Shown here: piece by piece, positions 1 through 13,218 of the stretch
Position numbering within the stretch: the first letter of the stretch is position 1
Layout of the letters: each line of letters begins with the position of its first letter
DNA from: Turritopsis dohrnii
Lineage: Eukaryota > Cnidaria > Hydrozoa > Anthoathecata > Oceaniidae
Assembly (NCBI GenBank): GCA_027922465.2
Contig: BQMF02000050.1
Location: 186,001-250,000, forward strand
DNA length: 64,000 nt
Reading direction: 5' to 3'
Made by a program: the position numbers and the translations under genes
Notes under the pieces: generated by a model
What the model was told of the DNA's origin: nothing
Database searches by the model: none
What the model saw: the letters and a program-made list of their open reading frames with translations, nothing else

Positions 1-249
1 TTAGTATAATAAAGCACAAATATCAGAAGAAATATGTAACGTATATGTTTGAATCTCAAACGATGATAATTTTTATATCATTGACAACATTATTGTTTCC
101 TCTTTCCAATGATGTATTTTTTTTTTTCGAAATTGGAAAAATAGAAGAGGAGAAAATCGAAAAAATAACTCTAGAAAAACTCATTATTTTCTTAATGATC
201 ATCTAATGATCAGAATTTATTGATATATAAACGATTATAATTCTTGTTG
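1..249. other. Non-genic flank left of the LTR retrotransposon
   Basis: AT-rich sequence with a T-run near 119-128 and no open frame of note. I see no gene, repeat or transposon terminus. It is the left-hand target sequence of the retrotransposon that starts at 250. Confidence 0.6.
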
Positions 250-365
250 TGGATAAAGATCATTCGATTCAACTTTATTATGTTATTGAATGTTTGGATC
301 TAACATACAAGCAGAATGAAATATAATTAAGATATAAACTAGGCAGGAGAGTTAATAACTGTACA
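250..365 (-). repeat. LTR, 3' copy (element sense)
   Basis: This 116-bp copy matches 5256-5371 base for base by eye. In element sense it begins TGTACAG directly after the purine tract and ends TATCCA. It is short for a Ty3/gypsy LTR. Confidence 0.92.
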
Positions 366-376
366 TCCCCCACCAG
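366..376 (-). promoter_or_regulatory. Polypurine tract of the LTR retrotransposon
   Basis: On the minus strand this reads TGGTGGGGGA immediately before the LTR start. It is the expected position and composition of the plus-strand primer site used in reverse transcription. Confidence 0.7.
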
Positions 377-504
377 TTCGTTAGCAACGTAAATGTATAG
401 GCCGATAGCCTCGTTGGAGCGAATTCATAAAGTCTTCATAAACACAACATCTGTCAACATAATATCTGTCCGTAGAGAATGTTTCTGCGATAGTGCAACC
501 GTTC

Positions 505-3500
505 TTATCCGGTCCATTTGCCGGACTCCGGCTCGTAACGCTTGGGTGGCCGTCTTTCGCGCTGTGGACGACGGGTACATGGTGCACTGCCCACCGTTGG
601 CGGGTTCGGACTCTCATTGAGCGCCTGGGGTGTAGACAGGTCTTCGGCTGAAAGTGATGACGGGTCCTCGATCGGAAGTGAGGACAGGGCCGCAGGAGTG
701 TGATGAGGAGTTGGAGGTAGCGTGGGTGAACTGTCGGTAACATCTGGTATTTCCTGTGCGGTAGCAGTATCACGGGGTGAGTTGTCAGCTGATGACGGTA
801 GGCGTGTGGGGGAATTCATATTGGGCGGATGTGGCATCGTTGGAGGGGCCCCGACGTTAATACTCTCGTATTGTACAAGTGGTGAGACTGGGGTAAATTT
901 ACGTAAGAATCTTCGGTTACGCTTGGTGAGACGTCCCGTACCATCCACCTTGATGAGATAACTGTCATGGTTAAGCAGGTCGACGACAGTTCCTGAGCGA
1001 TCCCAACGTTTTGGGTGGTTTCCTGTTTGATTTTGAACATAACAGCGGTCCCCAATCGCGAGGTCAGCAAGCTGCTGTGACCGCTCGTTGAGTTTTTCTG
1101 CTGTCCGGTGAAAACGTGCGCGTAGAGCTTCTTCCTTCCTCTCCCAGGCATCTTGCCATATGGGGCGAACGTGATGGCTGGAGAACTTGTCGAGGCGACT
1201 GATGAAGGCGAATGCATCCCGTATTGGTCTGCCAAAGACAATCATCGCTGGAGAGATATTGCAATCAGGATCGGGGGTATTACGTAGCTGCATCATCGCA
1301 CGCAAAAAGCTGTCGGTATCAAGTGTCCCAGATGGCCCTGTATTCGATCTGAGGAGACGTTTGGTGGTCTTGACGGCTACCTCGGCTCTTCCGTTGGATT
1401 GGGGGTTGTATGCAGAGGACAACCTATGAGATACACCCCAACGACGTAAGAACTCTTGAGTAGAGTGAGCAACAAATTCTGGACCGCCATCAGTGGAAAT
1501 TTCATGTGGCACCCCGAACCTGGCAAAGAAGTTACGAAGACAGGAAATCAATCCATCCGCGCCAGCCTGAGGGGATCCATGTGGTGATTGGAACACATCC
1601 GTCCATCCTGATAGTCGATCTCCAACAACAAGATAGTGCAATCCACAGCTAAAGAAGTCAGCAAAGATCTCTTCGAAGGGTGTGGACGGTGGAACGGCCG
1701 CTGTAGTTGGTAGGGCAGCTTGGGACGGGGCACTGGTATTGCAGTCTTGGCATCGAGCCCTAGTGCGATTGATATCATCAGTGATGCCAGGCCAGAACAT
1801 AATAGACCTTGCGCGATTTGACATAGTGGAGACTCCCTGGTGAGCAGAGTGAAGGGACTTCAGAACCATTGGTCGCAGAGATGAAGGAATGATGACACGA
1901 TCACTGTGCAAAATGACGCCATCTGATTCGTACAATCCATGACGGTATTGCCAGAACGGGATGATAGCAGGAGACTGACGACATCTGTCCGGGAAGCCGC
2001 TGCGTATCGCCTCGAGTAAACTGGTTAAATTAGGATCACTCTGGGTTTCTTTCTTCAGGAGATCCCAAGTGATCGCGGTTACAGATTCAGCGTCCCTTCT
2101 TATTGCGGCTGCTATGACCGTCTCGGACATGTCCACGTCGGATGGTATTGCAGATGGTGATGGATTACGTGACGCAGCGTCGGCCGCATGATTAGTTTTA
2201 CCCGGCAAGTGTGTGATGCGGAAAAACCAGGGCAGAGCACGTTGCTTCAATCTGAACAGTCGAGTGTTACTGATCTCGTCCAAGGTTCTGTCTCCAAAAA
2301 TCTTGGTGAGAGGCTTGTGATCGGTGACAACTGTCAGGTTGTCACATCCCATCGTGAAGAATTTTGTCTGTTCGAGGCCCCAAACTAGGGCCAATGCCTC
2401 ACCTTCAATTGGTGCATAACGTTGCTCGGTAGGTGTCAGGAATCGCGAGCCAGCCATTGAGATTCGCCAGCCATCAGCGCAGCAATCTGGGACATCAGAT
2501 AAACATCGACAATGCTTCTGGAACTAGAAGTATCCGATACCTTTGTTGGAGAAATCCGGACGCAGGCAGGTGGGTCGGTGGACATCGAAGATTTCCACTC
2601 CACTCTTGATGGCATCCATAATGGCTACTTTGGACTCTTCAAAAGCATCATTGAGTTCCTTATTCCAAGTGAAGGGGCAGCGTGGAGAGAGGAAAGGACG
2701 GAACGGTGCCATGTAGTTTCTCAGCTGTGCGTAGTTAGTGACCTGATTTACTAAGCCAAACCAACTTCTTATATCAGTTGCAGATTTCGGGGTTGGAAAG
2801 TTCTTTATGGCATCAAAGTACTTAGGAAGTGGGTCAATGGTTCTCTCTCCGATTCGAAAGCCAGCAAATTGAACCTCGCGTTGGGCAAACTGAAATTTTG
2901 AAGGATTTACGACGATGCCAGCCTCACCAAGCCTGGTCAGCAAATCGATTGTGCGCCACCAGTGTTTCTCGAGGTCTGTGTCATGGTGAAGGGTATCATC
3001 AACGATCCTCTCTTTCCTTTCAAAATCAGCTAATATCGCATCAAAACGATGGTTATATCCATCACCGGATGAAACGTACCCTTGCGGCGCACGTCGATAA
3101 CGCCAACGACCAAATGGTGTGATAAAGGTGGTGAGGTGTTTGTCTGATTCACGCAGCGGAACGCTATGGAAACCATTCCAAGCGTCTACTACAGTCTTCC
3201 ATGTGTTGTGCGGCACCCGTCTTGCCCAATGAAACGGAGATTCAGAATTGTGAGTCTCTCTCTTGCAATGCTTGTTCAAGGGGGAAAGGTCAACTGTACG
3301 ACGAGGTGAACCATCTGGCTTACGTGTCACGACCATGCGGTGGCACCAATCAACAGGCTCTCCGAATGGTACACGTTCGATAACCCCGAGAGCCTCATCC
3401 CGTTTGAGATCATCGTGTACCTGATCTTGCCAGTGCAGTGGTATGGATGCTGCTTTGTGACAAGCGACAGGCTGGGCGCCCTCCTTGAGATGGATTTCGA

Positions 3501-5202
3501 CAGGAGGGCCAGTCATCTCCGGTAAACCCTGGTGAGGGCATACATTGAATGTAGACCCAGAATAGCGTTTGAGCAGCCACTCCTTCATCAAGCCGTTGTT
3601 TTCAGGATGGCAGTTGAAAGGAAGAAATGTTGGTCGACCAGGAACGTTTGTGCGTCGGGGGCAACCGCATTGTGATCCATCGTCCTTCATTGCCCCACAG
3701 ATCTCATTCACTGTCTGTGGACATGGAGCTCCGTCTGAATCACCAGTGGTACGCTGAGGAGGGGGAGGGAAGGTGCCAACAGCTGGGAAGTTGCTGTCAA
3801 CGATACCCAACTCGATCATAGTGTTGTAGGACATGTAGAAGCGTTTCACATCAGGGCTGACATACACCAATGTTCGACATTTGATTGACTTTCCCATTAA
3901 GGATGTACCTTCCAATACGGCGGAGAAAGCTCCGCTGATTTTGATTGGTGAGCGGTTTGCTGCGAAGAGGCTGATGGATACTGGTGTTAAATTTTCCTTC
4001 TGGAATCCGGCGCTGATATACTTTTCCAGGGACCATAAGTCAGATTGGGCCCCGGAGTCTACAATCCCAGTGATATCTAGCGATCTGGAGTTCGTCGTGG
4101 TTGGTTGGAGCTTCAGACTAACTTCCGGATGAGCCATCGTCTTGCAGCGCCGCCACTCAGTCTTATTGAAGATCTGGTGTTGCATATTCTTCTTGTTGGT
4201 TATGCTGGAGATTTGACCAAAAGGGTCAGAGTCTGCGAGTCCGATGGAACTGTTCTCGACACGCTTTCCACTGCGTAGTTTCTTCCAGCATCCTTCACAT
4301 CGCTGATGAGGATTGGAATTCCATCCACGCGACTTCTTACTGAATAGGTGATAGGTCTGCCCGCAGTCCGGACAAGGGGCAGTTTTTTCACGTTCCTCCA
4401 GCGATGGTGACGGTTTGCTCTGGGACTTCTCTGCTATGGTGTGCTCTTTTCGGCTTCTCCGATAACCCGATACGGCAGAAAGGCTGAATGATGAGTTTGC
4501 GTTTCTGGCCATTTCCTTGCCTTCGATGAGCGCGATGACTTCATTCACAGATTTCTCTTGTATGCGTTCTGCGCTCAGTGCTTCCCTCCGTATATCGGTA
4601 TCAGCGATTCCATTAAGTAAAACATCCCGTACCGCACAGTCTGTATAATAAACACGCCCACCAAATGGAGCATTGCATCCAGAGCAGATTCCAGCAAACT
4701 CGGTTTGAAACTCACAAGTTTCAGCCTTCCCCTGAACTCGGGCAGCAAAGGTGCGGAAGGGTTCCTCGGGATCTTGCTTCATGGCGGCGAGTTCAGAACG
4801 CAGAACCCCAAGCGCGACCGGGACAACGGCGTGGGACTTGAAGATCGGCAACGCGTCAGCAATCGGACGGGTGGTGAATGTGGGGTCAGCACGGAGAATA
4901 ATATTCATCAGTTGGATATGAGCGCACTCCAGAAGTTGTGTTGACTCAGCAGGGGCTGGTATCGCGGATCCAACTCGGAAAGTGTCCCATCTACGCATGA
5001 ATGCGTTCCAGTCCTCTGAGGTGGCATTCAGCCCGATCCTTGGACGCTCCAGCTTGGGTGCTCTCTGTAGGTGAGGGGCGGCAGTAGTAGGTGTAGCAGT
5101 GTGGGTGTGTGCATGCAGGTTCAGGATAGCAGCAGCACCAACGACCTCAACATCATTTGTTTGGAATCCACAACCAGGTATGGGACAATCCAAGACAACC
5201 AT
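505..5202 (-). pseudogene. gag-pol polyprotein of the Ty3/gypsy element, one internal TAG
   Basis: A single minus-strand frame of about 1,565 codons runs from an ATG at 5202. The frame stays open upstream to a GTG, but this ATG is preferred because a C2H2-like finger follows it (CPIPGCGF...HAHTH). Order: a gag-like region, a Cys-rich knuckle (CPDCG...CEGCW), an aspartic protease (VDSGAQSDLW), reverse transcriptase with an IVDD active site, RNase H (TPTEQRYAPIEGEALALVWG, VTDHKP), an HHCC-like finger, an integrase core (STDGGPEF, NPQSNGRAEV), and a basic tail. A TAG near 2524-2526 interrupts it between reverse transcriptase and RNase H, and the frame continues unchanged on both sides. A stop inside pol, not at a gag/pol border, looks like decay and not programmed readthrough. 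Confidence 0.88.
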
Positions 5203-5255
5203 TTCCACCAAGGCCAACAAAATATTCACTGATCAAGAGTTAAAAGATCCAAACA

Positions 5256-5371
5256 TGGATAAAGATCATTCGATTCAACTTTATTATGTTATTGAATGTT
5301 TGGATCTAACATACAAGCAGAATGAAATATAATTAAGATATAAACTAGGCAGGAGAGTTAATAACTGTACA
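5256..5371 (-). repeat. LTR, 5' copy (element sense)
   Basis: Identical to 250-365. The gag-pol start codon lies only 54 bases inside this LTR, so the untranslated leader and primer-binding region are very short. I could not match a tRNA primer-binding site. Confidence 0.92.
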
Positions 5372-5569
5372 TGTTGCCACTTTCTTGAAACACACTGTAT
5401 GATTGAAAAGGTAATTATCAGTTTTTTTCTCGCAATTGAAGAAGAATTAATATGCATTTGACTATAGTAGGATGAAGTAGATAAAAAGTAGCTCAATTAT
5501 ATGAAGATGAATAGCTATCTACATAGAAAGAGATTAAGAAATGGCTACATTTAAATACTACATGTTTCA

Positions 5570-7005
5570 GAGATAAAATGTCACAATGGAATAAATAATT
5601 TCTTCTGCAGTTTATACATGCCAAGTGGGTGGTAATCTCTTAATTCTTTTATTTTGCACAAAATAAAGTTAGAACTCCTGGATACATCGTATGCATGGAA
5701 GTGTTTGTTACACTCGGTAATAACAAGGCTTGCACATAGCAAATGTACAGACTCATTAAATATGAATACGGATTTCCCCAAACTGAATTACACCCTGTTG
5801 TTTCGAAAGGACAACTGCATCACCCGTCATGTATATTTGACCATCTGCTATCACACCTTTGGCTTCAGTGAAGTCTGTCAGTAAATTAGGGAATCTGCCT
5901 TTGACAATTTCTCGAGTTACTTCAGGTAGAGATTCTAAAGCCATTTCCTTCGCACTTACTGTTTTGATATCAAATTGAATATCCGAATCCTGCTTTGAGT
6001 TAAGATAAAAGATCATTTGATGATGTATAGCCACTGATTTGCATACATTTATGCGGTTTCTAGATGATTCGATGGAATTTTTGAAATAGCTGTATTTTGA
6101 CTTAAAACGTAATGTTTAACTGGCGGTCAAAACTTGCGTATGTGCATTGGATAATGAGTAATGAAATGGCATTTAGGTTTAAGAGAGACATCAGGAAAAA
6201 CATGTAAGAGTTTTCCCAAAAATGCACTAATTGATTTATCCAGATTATTCACTTCTACATCAACGAAAGAAATTACCAAACTCCACAAATCATTACCAGG
6301 CTCAATGAACTTCCCAAACATCAAAGGATACAGGCATATAAAATTCCACATCTCACAGGCTGTCTGTTTAATACGAAGCTGAGTTAGTGGTTTTTCTTTA
6401 ATAGGTTGTGGTTTGTTACATTTCTCAACTTCAGCATAATTAAAATTACTGATGATTTCATTCATTTGGTGCAAATCAAGCTTTTTTCCACGAATTAAGG
6501 AAACAGTAACACCACTTAGCAAATCCACAGCAAATCCTTCAAAATCATTGTGACTTAGATCTCCTGAACTACCATCCATGATATGGTAATGCTTGAGCTC
6601 GTTTAAAGCTGATGAGTACTTTATCCCATACAGCTTTGTGAGTTCAGGATTTCTTTCAACCTCAATCAACTGAGCATCATAGGCTTCTTTCGTCCTAGCA
6701 ACATCAGTGCAATACAAATCTGAGATGGAATCTTTCACACGATTCAAAATCTGCAAAAGCGTTGTACTGTTGAGAAGATTTGATAGAAACCACCAATAGC
6801 GTGAGAAGCAAGGTTATCAGCAACCAGCATCGAGATGGTTCCAAAAAATGTATGTGTGGATTCATCAAAAACAATTTCAATTCCCTCAGATTCAAGGATC
6901 TTTAAATCATCTATAAATGGTCTTAAGATGGAACTATAAGAATAGTTTTTCAGAAGGTTAGCATTGCATAGCAATACCAGTTGAATGTCCTTTTATTTGG
7001 ACCGG
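5570..7005 (-). pseudogene. TE-X C-terminal part, frame-shifted transposon-type gene
   Basis: Minus-strand frames 6974-6744, 6756-6127, 6034-5756 and 5781-5581 follow one another and read as one protein broken by frameshifts. Recognisable pieces in order are FFGTISMLVADNLASHAIGG, a segment ending SLKPKCHFITHYPMHIRKF, MTGDAVVLSKQQGVIQFGEI, and ELRDYHPLGMY. I recognise this as a recurrent transposon-associated family in invertebrate and fish genomes but cannot name its superfamily. Its upstream parts lie at 16543-16664 and 26721-26995, separated by the Ginger-like and pogo-like insertions. A TAA near the Ginger junction and the frameshifts show it is dead. The 5372-5569 stretch beside it holds nothing I recognise. 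Confidence 0.6.
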
Positions 7006-9598
7006 TGTCGAGGTAAAATAAGACCCGTGAAATTAAGACTCTTGAGTCTAGTTTTCCCGGGAAATAAGAACCTTTCGAGTTTAAATTTACCGGGAAATTA
7101 AGAGTGGAAAGTTAAATTAAGACTCCAATATTATTTTGAAATCGAGAGATGATTACGATGCCAGTTATAATTTGCCAGGGAATTAGGACTCTATAGAGTC
7201 CTAAAGTATATTTGAAATCAGTCAATTTGAATATTTCGTATTGTGAAAATCAAAGATTTTTATCTGGTAGAAAATCTTCATTTTTCAATTTCCGTGCTTA
7301 AGCGTAGGAAATTGTTTGGTTTACACATCCTATCTATCTATCTGTCTCTGTAACAGATTTTTTTGCCGTTTTCGGAAAGTCCGTTCGGATTTCGGATTGT
7401 TTGTTTGTTTATTCAGAATAGTTAATGATAGACTCAAAACTCTATGCAAAATGTAATACAAAAAGGCCACTTTCAATATAAATTCATAAAAATATTAACT
7501 TTTTTATACTTTTGGAATACTTTTAGAAGTTATTTCAGCCGTTTTATATTGAAAACTTCCCAATACAATTATCTTTAAAATTTCCTTAAAAAGTCAGTAA
7601 AATATGCACACCGAGCACGTGAAACGTTCTCGAACCGATTTGGTTTATGTTTTAAGGAAGTTGTAGATGTGAAGAAGCTTCGAAGAAGGATTTTAAAGGG
7701 AAATTAAGCCTTCATGAAAAATTTTTTATATTAGCTGCAGAAAGGTCTCATTAATCCTCTGTGATCATTAAAAATTGTCAAAAACAATAATTATACTCAA
7801 TTTTTCGTTGTTTAATATCTAACAACAGACGCCATTACTGCTTAAAAAAGAGCACTCCGATGGAGATCATGCGTATTTTTGACGTCACAGCGCGATCGAA
7901 CTTTTTGTAGTGATAGCGTGAACGTGAAGATTTTGTTGTTTTTGTTGATGAAATTTTGTTAAAAAAACCTTTATTAAAAAGTATTTCGTTTTAGATTTAT
8001 AGCAGGTACATGTGCGTAAGTGAGTTTTTGCACAAATGTGTATATTTTAGATGTATAAAAAAATGAAATCTTCAGTATGACTGTTTTTGTTTTTCTTGAA
8101 TCGTTAACGATAAACTTATTTTACATTTTGCTGTTTCTTGATGTTTAAGATTGTTATGTTGGTGAATGATAAATATCTTCGTGTTGTCTTTGTTGTTTTT
8201 CTTCTGTTTCTCGTATCTTTAGAACATAGGCGTAAAAAACATGTCATCATGTGCTGCCTACGTCTGATATCCCGGCAAATAAAATTCGCTCTATGACGTC
8301 ATGATATTTATAACGAAAGCTGTAATGGCGATTTAACTAATTTGTTTTTTTAGCAGTTTTTTTCATTTGGAATACCTTTTATACATAAAAAGGTGTTCCT
8401 CTAGGATAAATGAAGTATTTCATGCTCAAAATCAGAAAATAAATTTTAAGGCTTAATTACCCTTTAAGACTTTATCTACTATTGCAATCGAAATATAATC
8501 ATGAGAACATTCCTTATGGAGGACATATTGATGTTTAGCTGACTCTGGGAAAAATTCTTGAAAAAGAAGGTGGTGAAGGTTTGATAGTAAACGAAATTTT
8601 GCTGTGAAAAAAACTTTCAATATCACAGCAGAAATGTATGTAGTATCAACACTGGTGAATACGTCGTATCAATAAATGCATGAAACATGTTCATTTCATT
8701 TAATAAATATTACACCGAAAAGTTGAAGATATTGAAAAAAAACAAACATATGAAATTGTCATAGCAGCACAAATCACTTGTGAATGAATTGACCCAAACA
8801 TACATATCTACTGAAAGTATAAACATGTGCAAGATATTGGTGAACAATACGTCCTATGAAACTGTTTTTCTGGCTCCGAAACGTCATAGTGAATTGAAAA
8901 GTGGTAATAAATTAAAGAAGGGAGTAATTTGGGGAATTCCAGACTGTATCAAATTATTCATCACTGTACAATGCTCGGTCAAGTTATCACTGTGTGGAAC
9001 TGATTAGTTTTAAATTCACATTTAAAAGATTTTAAGATGACATTGTTCAACATAATCCAGCAAACCGCTCAATGGAGGCACAATGATTTAGTTTGGATAT
9101 ATGTCAGGAAAACAAACTTTGGATGATGATTAGAATCCAACCAATTATATACAAGAATGATTCGCTAAAATAAACCCACGCAAAATTTCATGATTTTATT
9201 TGCTCAATTTTTGGCTCTGCGTACCTTTTGTATATTAACTATTTCCTTGTACTTATCAAGCACCCATTGGTTTTGCAATGTAGCAGGCATGGAAATGTTG
9301 ATTTTTACTGCTACTTCTAAGCTATATTATAAAGTACCCGCATTGCACTTTGTGCCCATTCACAAATATAAATCCATACATTTTCCTTGAGAACCTCTGA
9401 CTCGAAAAAATTAATCCATGCAAAACGCTCTCAAACTTTGGCTCGCAAAAATTAGTCCACGCAAAAAAATCCCCTTAAGGTATATCTTGTTCGAAAAGAA
9501 CATTTTCATACAGATCCTAACAAAGTTTTATTGTGTGATTTGTCTTTTCGTGCACATTGGTGTTATTTATAGACACCATGGAAATGGTAATATGCAGA

Positions 9599-10716
9599 CA
9601 GTAGCGGATCTAGAATGTAGTCGCAACTTGTGGAGAAGCGTATGAATATAATTTGTGTATCCAATTTATATTACCAACTAGTAACCCGTGTAAAATTTTT
9701 TTACAGGTTTTAATCAATGTGAGCTGAACAGAGAGAAAGGCTTATTATAATGAATTTTAGTATGATAAAGTTCCTCAATTTGTTTGGAATGTAGAATGTT
9801 GTTTAGAATGTAGTATCCCGTGTAGAACAGCGTGTAGAACACGGGTTTTAATTCATCAAAAATAAAAAATAGGCGCTGTGCGTCCACTTTTTTCACTCTT
9901 TACATAAATTGTATAAATTGAAGATGCAATGCAATGGTTCCCCATGATTAAAAATATCTAACGTAAATACAGAAAAAAAGACTCTTCACTCTTTTAATTA
10001 AAAATCTCTAGGTATTCCGGTTAAAGCATATTTAGTATGAACAGAAAAGCTTTTTAATCAGAAGATCTGAAACACATCAAAATATTCGTAATAAATCTTT
10101 CACAATACGATGTATGCAGTAGTAAAAATAAATTGTGCGTACAGGTAAACAACAAATAGATTAAAGTCGCTGTAACTGTTCATGGAATTCACACCCCAAT
10201 GTAAATAAAAGTCAAAACGCGAAAGTCGTAAAAGTGTCGAAATGTGAATTAAAAACAATTGCGATTTTCTTTACGAACCCAGACCGTCATGATTAAAAAC
10301 CATGATATTCATTTCTTCAATCCCGTATTATTTGAAAAGTAATGACGCAGAAACCCTATTAATACTATAAGAAAAAATAAAACAAACAAACAAAAAAGAA
10401 CAATAAATCTTCGCGCAATACTTTCGTTGTTGTCTATTGTTTGATCTCACGAATAATCAAAACATTTGAAACGATTAATTGCAATGCAATGTTTTCCCCT
10501 ATACTAATCGTAGAAAAATATTAACCGCCGTGGTCTGACACTCCATTATGAATAAGTGACCGCAAAAACGACCCGAAATTTTAGAGAGTGAAAGCGTGAA
10601 AAAAGCGGATGCACAGCGCGTATTAGAATATAGATGGTACCAATTTATATTACTTTATGTTTGAATTGCTAACACTCTCCTACACAAGTTGTGGCTTACC
10701 TCTGGATCCGCCACTG
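9599..10716. mobile_element. hAT-like MITE split by a Helitron
   Basis: The left end reads CAGTAGCGGATCTAG and the right end, inverted, CAGTGGCGGATCCAG. A second matching block follows (GCAACTTGTGG against the inverted CACAACTTGTG). Removing the Helitron at 9678-10634 leaves about 161 bp, a typical MITE size. The CAGTGGCGGATC terminus is a familiar hAT-type sequence. I could not find a clean 8-bp target duplication. Confidence 0.6.
9678..10634 (-). mobile_element. Non-autonomous Helitron, family 2, copy 1
   Basis: On the minus strand it begins TCTATATTCTAATACGCGC and ends in a hairpin (CCTGTAAAA...TTTTACACGGG) followed by CTAG. The flanking bases are A before and T after, the Helitron A|T target rule. 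The same termini bound 62340-63800. It has no coding capacity. It contains an inverted copy of its own 5' terminal motif near 9862-9890. Confidence 0.78.
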
Positions 10717-11623
10717 TCAGGTTTAGTAGAAATAGATTTTTATATTGTATGTTATGTTGATTTAAGTCATTTATAAGCAATATAGTTTTTATCTTCTTGT
10801 AATCCTGTTAAATGTCATGGATTAAAATCTCTGAAATGCCCAAGTTTCTCCTGCTCCTATTAATGCAAGTTATGAACAATTTTTTTTCAAATGATTTTGG
10901 TTCACTTCTATCGAATATCATTTTATTATCCATGTGAACCATAAGTCATATTTTGGGAATTGTAATTGACCTGTTCCCACGTAAGCAACAGGAACAGCAT
11001 GGATAGTCATTCAGATATCTTGAAAATTCGCCTAAAGCTATTTCCTCTAGGCCTGATGCGGAAATTGTTCTAGCCCTGAGGCTTGAACAATTTCAATTTC
11101 ATTTTCATTTTTTAAATAAAATTTTATTCCTTCAAAAGTTCTCACTTCAGATTATCTTTTCAACGAGATATTATTCATTATCATAGCTAATATACGGAGA
11201 AATATTTAAAAATATGTCACCTGCAATTTGTTTCGAATAGACTTCGAACAGTCAACGCTTCTTCATAAAAACATTGACGGAAAAATTGTATGGATACCTT
11301 TTCCAATTGATTACAGAGATGACTGCGATTAACGTTTGTTAAACAAGATTTTTCAACAAAGGACAAATGAATTGTACACGTTGTATTCGTAATTCGTATT
11401 AACGCAAATATGATTATTTTTCATAAAATTCTTAACAAATATAACGCTAAAGCTGAGTGTCCACCAAAGATTCATCAAAGCGTTTATGATAAACGCAAAT
11501 AATTAGATATAAAATTTATCGCCGGCGCCAGTATGTCTGGCGCAAAAACTAAACGCAAACGTGTCCATTGAATTTTATTAAAATGTTTTGAAACGATGAA
11601 GTATAGAGAAACATAGCAGCAGA

Positions 11624-13001
11624 ATGAATTTTGAAGAGGAAGACGTGCTTGATATTTTGCTTGTAATATTGATACGGAAAAGACGTCGTCGAAGAGCAAA
11701 TGCTCGTAAAAAGAGGGCTTTCTGGGTACGGGATATTTACAAAGACCGAGAACTGTTTGGTGCAACAAGACTTGTAAATAAAATGAGAGTTTCGAATAGG
11801 GAGGACTATTTCAAGTGAGTTGTATTTTCGAAGTACTGTTTATTTTTGTCACATAAGTTAAAAATGTAACGAAATGTTCAGAAGTCTTTTTAAAGATAGT
11901 GTTTGTTTTTTTAGTTTCCTTCGCATGTCCCCTGAAAGATTCGAGCACTTGTTATCCTTGGTTGGACCGCTGATTAAGAGAAATGATACTAATTTTCGGA
12001 AAGCTATTCCAGTAGCTGAACGTTTAATGTTAACTTTACGTTTTTTTGCATCTGGTGATTCACAAAGATCGATGAGTTTCTTGTTCTTGATGGGAAAGAA
12101 GACCGTCAGTCGAATCATCAGTGAAACATCAGAAGCTATTGTGAAAGTGTTACAGCCAAGTTACATGTCTCCACCAGAAAGTTCTGATGATTGGAAAAAA
12201 ATAGCTGCAGAATTTGAAGAAATTTGGCAATTTCCTCATGTCTTGGGTGCTATTGACGGGAAACATGTACAAATAGAAGCTCCAGCACACACCGGGACGC
12301 TATACCACAATTATAAAGGCTTCTTCAGTATTGTTTTGTTAGCAATATGTGATGCAAAGTATAATTTTATCCTGGTAGATGTGGGTCAGTACGGCTCTAA
12401 CAATGATAGCGGAGTCTTGTCCAATTCAGCTATAGGAAACGCATTTGAAAATAACACTCTGAAGCTACCAGAGAATGAAACATTTGGTGAGAAGCAACTT
12501 GATCTGCCTTATTATTTATTAGGTGATGAAATCTTCCCTTTAAAAACTTGGCTGATGAGACCGTATCCCGGTAATTTACCAGAGAGGGAACAAGTTTATA
12601 ACTACAGACATTTGAGAGCACGTCGTGTAATCGAGAACAGCTTTGGAATTCTTCGAGCACGTTGGAGAATTTTTAGCCGACCAATCATTGCTGCAGTCGA
12701 GAATGCTGAAAATTATACCATGGCTTGTTTGTGTCTGCATAACTACTTTCGTCAAACTGACAATGCAACATATTGTCCTAGTGGTTTTGTTGACAGTTAC
12801 AGTAGTACAGGGGAGTTTAAACCAGGAGCGTGGCGCAAGCAAGAGATGGGTGGAAATGGTAGTGGATTGCAACCACTTGCGCCAGTAAAAGGGTGTAGGA
12901 GTAGAGCCACTGCAGTTGAAGTCCGAGAAGCACTAAAAGAATATGTGAATGATGAATTCGGTTCGGTTCCATGGCAGTTACACCACGTGAGAAGTGTTTG
13001 A
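11624..13001 (+). CDS. Harbinger transposase (HARBI1-like nuclease), two exons
   Basis: Exon 1 is 11624-11814 and exon 2 is 11915-13001, joined by a 100-bp GTGAGT...TTTAG intron, giving 425 residues. Exon 1 encodes a basic stretch (RKRRRRRANARKKR) and a DYF motif. Exon 2 opens with FLRMSPERFEHLL, the usual Harbinger N-terminal helix region. The DDE_4 catalytic core is visible: GAIDGKHVQI (first Asp), VDVGQYGSNNDSGV (second Asp), and RRVIENSFGILRARW (Glu). The protein cuts and rejoins the ends of its own element, usually with the partner MADF/Myb protein encoded on the other strand. An alternative start in the intron at 11874 would remove the basic region and is less likely. Confidence 0.9.
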
Positions 13002-13218
13002 CAATGAGAACATTTGCTTATGAAATATTTTCTTCAAAATAACAAAAACATGTATTCTAGAAAGACAATAAGATAAGTAACAATAAGAACATTTGCGATA
13101 CAATATTACAATATAATGTAATATTTTCCTCTTTTTTTCTTCCTTTTAAGTAACAAAAACATGTATCCTAGTAAGTAGTATATAAAAATAAACAGAAAAA
13201 CATAAAATAGGCGTTTGT

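Larger units (their letters stand above)
250..5371 (-). mobile_element. Ty3/gypsy LTR retrotransposon, full length
   Basis: Two identical 116-bp direct repeats bound the element. Read on the minus strand it starts TGTACAG and ends TATCCA. Between them lies one long minus-strand gag-pol frame in the order gag, protease, reverse transcriptase, RNase H, integrase, which is the Ty3/gypsy order. A purine-rich tract precedes the downstream LTR. No envelope gene is present. Identical LTRs imply a recent insertion, although the frame carries one nonsense codon. The target duplication is not certain; AACA on the minus strand is a candidate but depends on exactly where the LTR ends. Confidence 0.93.

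Noticed and set aside
381..773. 130-codon minus frame
   Set aside because: It overlaps the gag-pol C-terminus in another frame and has no recognisable features; it is a shadow.
816..1241. 141-codon minus frame inside the integrase region
   Set aside because: Alternative frame of the integrase coding sequence, no domain.
2524..2526. Programmed TAG readthrough in the gypsy element
   Set aside because: The stop lies within pol, between RT and RNase H, not at a gag/pol border where recoding is known. Simple mutation is more likely.
8780..9007. 75-codon plus frame as a gene
   Set aside because: No family resemblance, no splice context, inside the non-coding part of the Ginger-like element.
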